Shown in pieces: positions 52,421-59,674 of a stretch of DNA of 64,000 nt. Positions within the stretch are counted from its first letter, which is position 1; every line of letters starts with the position of its first letter. The notes under the pieces were generated by a model. The model was given only the letters and a program-made list of their open reading frames with translations, made no database searches and was not told the origin of the DNA. The DNA lies in the NCBI RefSeq assembly GCF_000686025.1, contig NZ_JMLQ01000002.1, positions 558,001-622,000 on the forward strand, in the 5' to 3' direction. Source of the DNA: Rhodococcus sp. UNC23MFCrub1.1. GTDB taxonomy: Bacteria > Actinomycetota > Actinomycetes > Mycobacteriales > Mycobacteriaceae. The translations under genes were made by a program, and so were the position numbers.

Positions 52421-52489
52421 ATGAGGAGTCGTCACCACCTGCCCGACGTCCGGTCCACCTCGGCACCGAGCCGCGACGAGCTCGCCTAG
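52421..52489 (+). CDS. 22-codon upstream ORF overlapping the pseudo-MinD gene
   Basis: The ATG at 52421 follows a purine-rich GGGGGACAGGG stretch. The frame runs 22 codons to a TAG whose G is the first base of the next gene's GTG (TAGTG, 52487-52491). That next gene lacks a ribosome site of its own, so coupled translation is plausible. The peptide (basic start MRSRHH, acidic end RDELA) has no recognised motif. It could also be chance; an in-frame GTG at 52396 might start the larger gene instead. Confidence 0.4.
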   Translation: MRSRHHLPDVRSTSAPSRDELA

Positions 52490-53934
52490 TGTCCACATTC
52501 CTCACCCCGGGCGTCGAACACGAACCGCGACCGCATCGCCGCGGGTTGTTCGGATCGCACCCCGGGACCACCGAGAGCGAGGATCGGCGGGTCCTGTCCG
52601 GCGCTCTCCCCGTCCGACACCGCATCGTGATCGCCGACATCGGTCTCGGCGAGGATCTCGGCACCGATGCGTTGGCCGGGATGTCCGCAGCGGTCGGCGA
52701 GCGTCGGCCAGGTGGCGTGATCGCCTGGGATCTGGCCGGTGAGGCCACCAGGCACGGTGCCGCCGCGCAGATCGCCGAGGACGTCGAGGCCCTGGTGGCG
52801 CCCGAGTGTGATCCGCGAGCACTGTCCCACTACGTCGACACCCGGCCCGAAGGGCACGATGCTCTCGGAGCGGATGCGTCGCTGCAGGACCCGCACGCCA
52901 TCGAGGACGTTCTGACCGTCCTGACACACCACCGGCAGACGGTCGTCGTGCACGCCCGCAGCGACGAGCCGTACTTCGCCGCGATGATCGACGACGCGGA
53001 CTCGATCGTCGTCCCGATTCCCCATTCCGAGGCTGCCGCACTCCGCGTCGTGGCGCTGATGGACTCGCTCCGCGGCAGCGGCCGCGACACCTGGTCGGAC
53101 CGCATCGTCGTCGTCAAACACGATGCTATACGTGCCGGTTCGCGATCCGGCTCCACGGATCTGCGACGCGTGCTCGGGGATGCGGGAGTCCGCACCGTGC
53201 TGGACGTGCCGTCCACGTCGGACTCCGATGCGGACGTTCGCCGCGCCTGGTCGCACGTCGCCGCCGTCGTGATGCGGACGCGCGGGCCGGTACGCCCGAT
53301 CGTTCCCGACGCGCACCCGGGTCTGCACGCCGACGACCACACACCCTCCTTCGACAGCACGACGGCGACACTGCGCGCGCGCTCTGCCGACACCCGGCCG
53401 AGTCGTCGCAACGGGCGACTTCCCGCCCTCGCCGCCCTCGGTGCCCTTCTCGTCGCGGGAGGACTCGGCACCGCCGTCATGATGCAGCGCGCCCCCGCGG
53501 ATTCCGCACCGGTCCCGGTCGCCACCGCGGGTGTCGGTGCGGACGCGGCCGATCAGACCGCGTCGGCGGCGCCGCCGCCGATCGATGCGGCCCGCGCGAG
53601 TGGTCCCGCCGTGATCGTGCGCTACGACGATCTGTACTACCGAGATCGCGACGCCGGAGCGGCCGCAGCGCTCTGGGATCTGTCCGACACGGCCGGTGTG
53701 GACGCCACGGTGGCCGATCTGCAGCGATCCATCGACGCGGTGGACCCGGCGATACGGCACCGCATCGACGTGGCGCCCACCTCCGACCCGCTCGTCTTCG
53801 ACGCCGTCCTGACACTCACGGTTCCGGACGGCCGGGAGTTCCGGTACGACCAGCAGTTCACGGTGCGGGAGGACGACGACGGCTTCGCCATCGTCCGCAA
53901 GATCGACTGCACCGGCGTCTGTCCCGCTCCGTGA
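52489..53934 (+). CDS. Membrane protein with pseudo-MinD cytoplasmic domain and exported C-terminal domain
   Basis: The product has 481 residues. Residues about 43-265 look like the MinD/ParA-type domain seen near type VII secretion genes: VIADIGLGEDLGTDALAG, GVIAWDL, then DSIVVPIPHSEAAALRVVALMD. The P-loop position (48-60) has no lysine-Ser/Thr, so ATP use looks lost. A basic linker, one transmembrane helix (about 311-331), an Ala/Pro linker and an outside domain (370-481, NTF2/SnoaL-like by eye) with Cys474 and Cys478 follow. It is followed by a secreted proline-rich protein gene 46 bases later. Function unknown. Confidence 0.75.
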   Translation: MSTFLTPGVEHEPRPHRRGLFGSHPGTTESEDRRVLSGALPVRHRIVIADIGLGEDLGTDALAGMSAAVGERRPGGVIAWDLAGEATRHGAAAQIAEDVEALVAPECDPRALSHYVDTRPEGHDALGADASLQDPHAIEDVLTVLTHHRQTVVVHARSDEPYFAAMIDDADSIVVPIPHSEAAALRVVALMDSLRGSGRDTWSDRIVVVKHDAIRAGSRSGSTDLRRVLGDAGVRTVLDVPSTSDSDADVRRAWSHVAAVVMRTRGPVRPIVPDAHPGLHADDHTPSFDSTTATLRARSADTRPSRRNGRLPALAALGALLVAGGLGTAVMMQRAPADSAPVPVATAGVGADAADQTASAAPPPIDAARASGPAVIVRYDDLYYRDRDAGAAAALWDLSDTAGVDATVADLQRSIDAVDPAIRHRIDVAPTSDPLVFDAVLTLTVPDGREFRYDQQFTVREDDDGFAIVRKIDCTGVCPAP

Positions 53935-53980
53935 TCCGTCTTCCGGCCCTCCTCCCGCCACGACTCGAGAGAGACACACG

Positions 53981-54919
53981 ATGACGCACCGCGCGCCCGT
54001 ACGCCGCCGACACACAGTGGGATCCGGTCTCGCCGCGACTGCGATGGCCGTGGGTGCCTGGGGGCTGGTGACCTGCGCGTCCGTCCTCGTCGCTCCCGCG
54101 GCGTCCGCTGCCCCGACATCGGTGAACGACGAACCGAACACGGCGGCGGAGAAGGTCGCCGAGAGCAGGCGTCGCGACGAACTGTCGCAGAAGGAGCGCG
54201 CGGCAGAGGACGCGGAACGCGAACGCCAGGAGAAGGAAGCGAAGCAGGCAGCCGACGACCTCGCGGCGCAGGAAGCCGACGAGCGGAGGGAGCGGCGAGA
54301 GGACCAGGCCGCAGCCGTGCAGAACGGCACCGCGCCGGCGCCGGCACCGTTCGTCTTCCAGCTTCCGCCGCTCCCGTTCGAGATCCCCGGCGTCACGCCG
54401 CCCGCCCCGACGGTCACGGCACCCGAGCCGGTCGCGCCGCCGGTCGACACGGCACCGCCGCCCCCCGCGCCGCCCCCGGCTCCGGTGGTGGACGACGTCG
54501 CCGACGTCGTCGAGGTCGAGGAGGCTCCCGAGCCGACGCCGGCCGTCACGGCACCTGCCGCACCGGCACCGGTTCCCGAGCCGGACCCCGCACCGTCGCG
54601 CCCCGACCCGGCACCGGGTCCCGGCCCCGCGCCGCTCCCCGCCACTCCCCAGGTGCAGTCCGGTGGTCATGGGCCGCACACCGGCCCCGATCCGGATCGC
54701 GACCCGATCGATCCTCCGTCGCCGCCTCCCGGTGACGACGACGAGCCCCGTCAGCCGTCGCCGAGAGCTGCGACGATGAGCAACCCGGCTCCGCCGTCGG
54801 TGAGCAACCCGGCTCCGCCGTCGGCGAGCGACACCGCGCCGCAGTCGGTGCAGCCGTCCGGAGAAGGTCGGCACGCGGCACCCGACCCGGGCTGGACGAA
54901 TCCCGTTCCCGGACGCTGA
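53981..54919 (+). CDS. Secreted coiled-coil and proline-rich protein
   Basis: The product has 312 residues. A signal peptide (1-44, ending ASA-AP) is followed by a highly charged helix/coiled coil (about 52-112, rich in Glu, Arg, Lys, Ala) and a 200-residue Pro/Ala/Asp-rich disordered tail. The tail contains a 24-bp tandem duplication. Such layouts suit proteins that span the cell wall or act as spacers. The gene lies 46 bases after the pseudo-MinD membrane gene and probably shares its transcript. No family recognised. Confidence 0.75.
   Translation: MTHRAPVRRRHTVGSGLAATAMAVGAWGLVTCASVLVAPAASAAPTSVNDEPNTAAEKVAESRRRDELSQKERAAEDAERERQEKEAKQAADDLAAQEADERRERREDQAAAVQNGTAPAPAPFVFQLPPLPFEIPGVTPPAPTVTAPEPVAPPVDTAPPPPAPPPAPVVDDVADVVEVEEAPEPTPAVTAPAAPAPVPEPDPAPSRPDPAPGPGPAPLPATPQVQSGGHGPHTGPDPDRDPIDPPSPPPGDDDEPRQPSPRAATMSNPAPPSVSNPAPPSASDTAPQSVQPSGEGRHAAPDPGWTNPVPGR
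54779..54826 (+). repeat. 24-bp tandem duplication in the proline-rich tail
   Basis: Units 54779-54802 and 54803-54826 differ at one base and encode SNPAPPSV and SNPAPPSA. A third, diverged copy (S-D-T-A-P-Q-S-V) follows. Confidence 0.8.
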
Positions 54920-54923
54920 CCCG

Positions 54924-56381
54924 TCACCGACGAAGTACGAGAATGCCGTTCACGTCGGAGACGACCGAGTAACCGTCCGCGAGAGCTGCACTGATCGCCG
55001 TGTTGTCGCCCGACTCGTCCTTGGGCCACCCGGCGGGCCGGCCGATGTTCACGACGATCCAGTCCGGTGTCGTGGAATCGGTCTCCCGCTGCGGGAACAC
55101 CGAGACGGGGTGGTCGGACACGAACTGCGGGACCAGGTTGTTGGAGGCCGACACGCGGTCCCCTGGCGGTATGGATGCCGACACGGCTCTCGCGGTGGTC
55201 ACCTGCGGGTCGACGCGCCACCCGTCGGCGTCGGCGAGCCGAGCCAGCGGCTGGAAGGGCAGCGCGACCAGAGCGACGGCGGCGACGGCGGCGAGCACCA
55301 CTCTCTGGGCACGCGGTGACAGGTGCATGTCACGCCGACCGCGGATGAGTGCATCGATCAACGCGGCGAACAGGATCGGCATCAGGATCGCGTTGTAATG
55401 GAAGATCGGCCTCCAGAAATTGGTGTTGTCGCTGAGGAACCGCCATGCGACGGTGGGTACTGCCACCAGCGTCAACGGTGACCGCAGTGCTGCGAAGCCG
55501 GTGACGGCCAACAGCAGCAGCACGGTCGCGGCGCGCGAGTCCCCGCTGACGAGACCGTGTGTGGTGTCGGCGATGCCCTCACCGAGGGGCGGAAGTTTCG
55601 AGCCCTGACCGTAGGCGTCGTCGGCGCTCAGCAGCGGTATGACCACCGTGATGGCCAGCACGATCCACGCCGCGCCCCACGCGGCCGTCGCCAGGCCCAG
55701 AATCCGTGTGCGGCCCGTGGTCCACCAGGCGATCAGGGCGCCGATCACGATGACGGTCAGCCCCATGTCCTCCTTGACGAAGACGAGCGGGAGCGTCCAC
55801 GCCACCGCGGCACGCCAGTGCCCCTGGCCGAGCGCTGCCATGGCGAAGGCCAGCATCGGGACGCCGAAGGCGATCTCGTGGAAGTCGAAGTTCAGTGCCG
55901 ACTGCAGGCCCCACGACAGTCCGTAGCCGAGGGCCACCACGATGCCCGCGACGGTGCCGAGGCTGCGGCACGCCCACCGGGAGAGGGGCACGACACCCAC
56001 GGCGAACAGGACGCCCTGGGCGATCAGCAGGGTCTCGGGGACAGGGGCGAGTCGGTAGAAGGGCGCGAGCAGTGCGGTGATCGGAGAGAAGTGATCACCG
56101 AGCGTGTTGTAGCCCGTGCCCAGCAGATCCGACGTCGGCGCGTCGAGGCGTGCGTACGAGGCGATCTGTTGCACGAAGATGCCGAGGTCGAAACCGGAGG
56201 TGCGCAGCTGGTGCTGACCGACGACGGACAGTGCGCTGTAGAGCGGGGCGAGAAGGAGGAAGGCGATCGCCGGGACCGCGATGTCCGCGCGGCGGGCGCG
56301 ACGCAGCATCTCCTGCGGTCGGCGCGCCCCGCCGGACGGGGCGGCCGCTGCAGTCTCCGCAGAAGGTCTGGTTGCCGTCAC
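54924..56381 (-). CDS. DUF2079 integral membrane protein (GT-C-like)
   Basis: The product has 485 residues with about ten hydrophobic helices. The first outside loop contains TSGFDLGIFVQQIASYARLDAP and GDHFSPITALLAPFYR, the DUF2079 hallmark. The fold resembles GT-C glycosyltransferases that use polyprenyl-phosphate sugars, with catalytic acids in the first loop, so a role in cell-wall glycosylation is possible. It starts at a GTG with no clear ribosome site. An AT-rich stretch and a palindrome sit immediately upstream, which would fit a leaderless message. Confidence 0.85.
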   Translation of the reverse strand: MTATRPSAETAAAAPSGGARRPQEMLRRARRADIAVPAIAFLLLAPLYSALSVVGQHQLRTSGFDLGIFVQQIASYARLDAPTSDLLGTGYNTLGDHFSPITALLAPFYRLAPVPETLLIAQGVLFAVGVVPLSRWACRSLGTVAGIVVALGYGLSWGLQSALNFDFHEIAFGVPMLAFAMAALGQGHWRAAVAWTLPLVFVKEDMGLTVIVIGALIAWWTTGRTRILGLATAAWGAAWIVLAITVVIPLLSADDAYGQGSKLPPLGEGIADTTHGLVSGDSRAATVLLLLAVTGFAALRSPLTLVAVPTVAWRFLSDNTNFWRPIFHYNAILMPILFAALIDALIRGRRDMHLSPRAQRVVLAAVAAVALVALPFQPLARLADADGWRVDPQVTTARAVSASIPPGDRVSASNNLVPQFVSDHPVSVFPQRETDSTTPDWIVVNIGRPAGWPKDESGDNTAISAALADGYSVVSDVNGILVLRR

Positions 56382-56395
56382 AGGAGATAATTTCT

Positions 56396-56410
56396 ACACG
56401 AACTTCGTGT
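56396..56410. promoter_or_regulatory. Palindrome upstream of the DUF2079 gene
   Basis: ACACGAA-c-TTCGTGT has perfect 7-bp arms and a single central base. It lies 15-29 bases before the GTG start at 56381, next to an AT-rich run that could hold a -10 element. An operator overlapping a leaderless promoter is the simplest reading. Confidence 0.5.
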
Positions 56411-56454
56411 GATCAGGCTGTGAACGCGAGGTGCGGCCGCCCCGGCTCAGCACG

Positions 56455-57258
56455 TCAGCGGCTCACCGCCTTGGTGTAGCGGTGGATGGCGAACGGTACG
56501 AAGACGATCAGGATGAGGATCGACCATCCCACCGTCGCGAGCACCGGGTGCTGGAGTGGCCACGCGTCCGGAGGCGGCATCGTCGGGTTCGTGTTCCCGA
56601 ACAGCACCCGGCTCGCCTGCGTGATGGCGGAGACAGGATTCCACTCGGCGATGGGTTGCAGGATCCCGGGCAGATCCTGACTCTGCACGAACGTGTTGGC
56701 GATGAACGTCAGCGGGAAGATGACGATGAAGCTGGCGTTGTTGAACACCTCGGGCGTCCGGATCCACAGTCCGATCACCGCCATCACCCAGGACAGTGCG
56801 TAGGCGAAGAGCAGCAGCAGCCCGAATCCCGCCGCGGCCTCCCAGAACGACGACCGGATGCGCCAGCCGACCAGCAGACCGGTCAGGGACATCACGACCA
56901 GGCTGATGACGTTGATGACGATGTCGCTGCTGGTCCGTCCGACGAGCACCGCGGACGGAGCCATGGGCAGGGAGCGGAAGCGGTCGATGATGCCCTTCTG
57001 CATGTCCTCCGCGAGCCCGAGGCCGGTCCACGTGGACCCGAAGATGACGGTCTGCGCGAAGATGCCGGCGATGAGGAACTCGCGGTAGGACATGCCGGGG
57101 ATCTCGATGGCCGACCCGAAGATGTACGCGAAGACCAGGACGAACATGATCGGCGACAGCAGCGTGAAGACGATGAGGTCGGGGACGCGCTTGATCTTGA
57201 TGAGGTTGCGTCGGGCGATGGTCGCGCCGTCGCTCAGCGCCGTGGTGGGTGAGTTCAT
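56455..57258 (-). CDS. ABC transporter permease (DrrB/ABC-2 type)
   Basis: The product has 267 residues with six hydrophobic helices. It shows the ABC-2 permease pattern FTLLSPIMFVLVFAYIFG, GIFAQTVIFGSTWTGLGLAEDMQKGIIDRFRSLPM and the late NTFVQSQDLPGILQPIAEWNPVS. The start overlaps the ATP-binding subunit stop by ATGA. DrrB-type permeases export daunorubicin-like drugs or envelope lipids; the substrate here is unknown. Confidence 0.9.
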   Translation of the reverse strand: MNSPTTALSDGATIARRNLIKIKRVPDLIVFTLLSPIMFVLVFAYIFGSAIEIPGMSYREFLIAGIFAQTVIFGSTWTGLGLAEDMQKGIIDRFRSLPMAPSAVLVGRTSSDIVINVISLVVMSLTGLLVGWRIRSSFWEAAAGFGLLLLFAYALSWVMAVIGLWIRTPEVFNNASFIVIFPLTFIANTFVQSQDLPGILQPIAEWNPVSAITQASRVLFGNTNPTMPPPDAWPLQHPVLATVGWSILILIVFVPFAIHRYTKAVSR

Positions 57259-58262
57259 CGGGCCGTCTCCTGTCCGCTGGGCTGCTGATCGGCCGCGTCG
57301 GGCCGGGTCGACGTCTGGCCGGTGAGAGTGAGGAAGACATCGTCGAGGCTGGGCTTGCCCAGCGAGGCGTCGGCAGGGGTGACGCCGTTCTCGCGGAGCA
57401 GGACCAGCGCGTCGACGAACGTGGTGGTCCCGTCGTCCGCACCGACCGTGAGCCGCCGGGACGCGGCATCGGAGGTGACCTGACCCGGTGCGAAACGCTC
57501 CATGACGCCCTGCGCCGTCGTCAGATCGCCGTCCGTGTCGAAGGCGAACTCCAGCCTGGCTCCGCCCACTCGCGACTTCAGTTCGTCGGCGGTGCCGCGC
57601 TCGATGACGCGACCACGATCGATCACCGCGATCTCGTCGGCCAGCTGATCCGCTTCCTCGAGGTACTGGGTGGTGAGGAGCAGGGTCGTCCCGCCCTGCA
57701 CCAGTTCCTCGATCACCGACCACAGCTCGAGGCGGGCACGAGGATCGAGCCCGGTGGTGGGCTCGTCGAGGAAGAGGACCGGTGGATCGGCGACGAGGGC
57801 GCCCGCCAGGTCCAGGCGTCGGCGCATCCCACCCGAGTAGCCCTTGACCGGCCGGTCGGCCGCCTCGACGAGGTCGAACCGTTCGAGCAGTTCACGTGCC
57901 CGATCACGGCTGCGCTTCTTCCCGAGGTGGTACAGCCGGCCGACCATGTCGAGGTTCTCGAAGCCCGTCAGATACTCGTCCACCGCGGAGTACTGCCCCG
58001 AGACGCCGATGCGTGAGCGGAGTTCCGCCGCGTCGGCGACGACGTCGAGGCCCGCCACCCGTGCGGTGCCGGCGTCGGCCCGCAGCAGTGTGGTGAGCAC
58101 GCGGATGGTGGTGGTCTTCCCGGCTCCGTTGGGCCCGAGCAGTGCCATGACCGTGCCCTCGGGCACCTCGAGATCGAGACCGTCGAGTGCGTCGACGCCC
58201 CCGTACCGTTTGACGAGGCCGACCGCGCTGATGGCGGTGGCACCCGAACTGCGTGAGGCCAT
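57255..58262 (-). CDS. ABC transporter ATP-binding protein (DrrA type)
   Basis: The product has 335 residues. Walker A is GPNGAGKTT (43-51), the signature YSGGMRRRLDLAGAL, and Walker B VLFLDEPTTGLD. The DrrA-type C-terminal extension includes LGKPSLDDVFLTLTG. It energises the overlapping permease. The ATG at 58260-58262 is chosen over a longer start because the ABC domain begins right after it. It is divergent from the ferredoxin-reductase-like gene. Confidence 0.93.
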   Translation of the reverse strand: MASRSSGATAISAVGLVKRYGGVDALDGLDLEVPEGTVMALLGPNGAGKTTTIRVLTTLLRADAGTARVAGLDVVADAAELRSRIGVSGQYSAVDEYLTGFENLDMVGRLYHLGKKRSRDRARELLERFDLVEAADRPVKGYSGGMRRRLDLAGALVADPPVLFLDEPTTGLDPRARLELWSVIEELVQGGTTLLLTTQYLEEADQLADEIAVIDRGRVIERGTADELKSRVGGARLEFAFDTDGDLTTAQGVMERFAPGQVTSDAASRRLTVGADDGTTTFVDALVLLRENGVTPADASLGKPSLDDVFLTLTGQTSTRPDAADQQPSGQETAR

Positions 58263-58451
58263 GAGACTTCCCTTCCGGACGTGACACGACGATGCGCCCG
58301 TCGGATGTGACTCGGCCGAGCGTCGGAACTCATCACAGCACGCAGGTACGACACGGTCGGGTTTCCGCGGAGTCCGCATCGGCTACTCCCTGTGCAGGTG
58401 ACGCGCGGCCCGACTCGGTCGGCGCGCACGGCTCATGAAGAGGGGTACAAC

Positions 58452-59633
58452 GTGTCCGAGTACGACTACGTCATCGTCGGTGGAGGAATGGTGGCCGACA
58501 ACGCCGCCAAGGGGATCCGCGAGCACGACGAGAACGGCACCATCCTCGTCGTCGGCTCCGACGTCGACGGTCCCTACACCCGCCCCGCGCTGAGCAAGAA
58601 GTTGTGGACCGACGCGGAGTTCACCACCGACGAGGTGCCGTTGGGCACCGAGGAGACGGGTGCGACGCTGGTGCTGTCGACGACGGTCACGTCGATCGAT
58701 CGCGACGCCCGCACGGTGACCACCGACAAGGGGGACACCCACCACTACGGATCGCTGTTGCTGGCGACCGGGGCGACCCCGACGACGCTGGACCTGCGTC
58801 CGTCCGAGCGGGTCGTCTACTTCCGCACCTTCGCGGACTACCGGCGCCTGCGGGCGTTGGCGACGGAGGGCACCCACATCGTCGTGGTGGGCGGTGGTTA
58901 CATCGGCACCGAGATCGCCGCGGCGCTCGCGCAGAACAAGGTCACCGTCACCCTGGTGAGCAGTGACGACGTGGTGGGCGGCCACATGTTCCCCGCGGAC
59001 CTCGCGTCGGTGTTCCAGCAGGACTTCGAGGACCACGGCGTCACGGTCCGCACGGGTGTGAAGGTCGACTCCGGTGCGCAGCATGGCAATGCGGTGTCGC
59101 TGACCCTCAGCGACGGTTCCACGATCGATGCCGACGCGGTGGTCTTCGGGCTCGGCGTGACGCCGAACACCGACCTCGCGGAGCAGTCGGGGCTCGACGT
59201 CGACAACGGCATCGTGGTCGACGAGTTCCTGCGCACGGCGGACGAGCACGTCTACGCCGCGGGCGACGTCGCCAACTACCCCGACGCGATCCTGGGCCGT
59301 CGTCGCATCGAGCACGTGGACAACGCCAACAGCATGGGAAAGACGGTCGGCAAGATCATGGCCGGCTCCACCGAGCCGTACACGTACACGCCGTACTTCT
59401 ACTCCGACGTGTTCGACAACGGTTACCAGGCGGTGGGCACGATGAGCACCGACCTCAGAACGGTCGAGGACTGGAAGACGCCCGGCAAGGAGGGTGTCGT
59501 GTACTACCTCGACGACGACTCCGTGCTGCGCGGTGTGCTGATGTGGAACGTGTGGGAAGGACTCGACACCGCGCGCGAGATGCTGAAGAGCGGCGAGAAG
59601 CGCGACGACGAGTCCCTGCTCGGCGCGATCTGA
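58452..59633 (+). CDS. FAD-dependent pyridine nucleotide oxidoreductase (ferredoxin reductase-like)
   Basis: The product has 393 residues from a GTG. An FAD-binding GGGMVADNAA segment is near residue 10, the NAD(P)-binding VVGGGYIGTE is central, and YAAGDVANYPD is the second FAD contact. This resembles rubredoxin/ferredoxin reductases and AIF-like proteins. The N-terminal GGGMVAD has an unusual Asp-Asn (DNAAKG) continuing the helix. There is no adjacent ferredoxin or P450 gene, so its electron partner is unknown. A strong hairpin terminator follows. Confidence 0.88.
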   Translation: MSEYDYVIVGGGMVADNAAKGIREHDENGTILVVGSDVDGPYTRPALSKKLWTDAEFTTDEVPLGTEETGATLVLSTTVTSIDRDARTVTTDKGDTHHYGSLLLATGATPTTLDLRPSERVVYFRTFADYRRLRALATEGTHIVVVGGGYIGTEIAAALAQNKVTVTLVSSDDVVGGHMFPADLASVFQQDFEDHGVTVRTGVKVDSGAQHGNAVSLTLSDGSTIDADAVVFGLGVTPNTDLAEQSGLDVDNGIVVDEFLRTADEHVYAAGDVANYPDAILGRRRIEHVDNANSMGKTVGKIMAGSTEPYTYTPYFYSDVFDNGYQAVGTMSTDLRTVEDWKTPGKEGVVYYLDDDSVLRGVLMWNVWEGLDTAREMLKSGEKRDDESLLGAI

Positions 59634-59639
59634 CGACCA

Positions 59640-59670
59640 CCCTCACCCCGCCGCGTCGGCGGGGTGAGGG
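59640..59670. terminator. Bidirectional hairpin terminator
   Basis: CCCTCACCCCGCC and GGCGGGGTGAGGG are exact 13-bp complements around a 5-base loop. It lies in the 41-base gap between the convergent flavoprotein and malQ genes. There is no T run, as is common in high-GC actinobacteria. It should end both transcripts. Confidence 0.85.
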
Positions 59671-59674
59671 CGTC

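Noticed and set aside
52486..54645. A 719-codon Gly/Ser/Ala-rich minus-strand frame opposite the envelope gene pair
   Set aside because: The low-complexity glycine and serine runs mirror the proline/alanine codons of the plus-strand protein. The signal peptide, membrane helix and coiled coil are only seen on the plus strand.
43736..54919. RecBCD plus the following gene pair as an anti-phage defence island
   Set aside because: RecBCD is a housekeeping repair complex, there is no nuclease, reverse transcriptase, TIR or methylase gene nearby, and no mobile-element signs.
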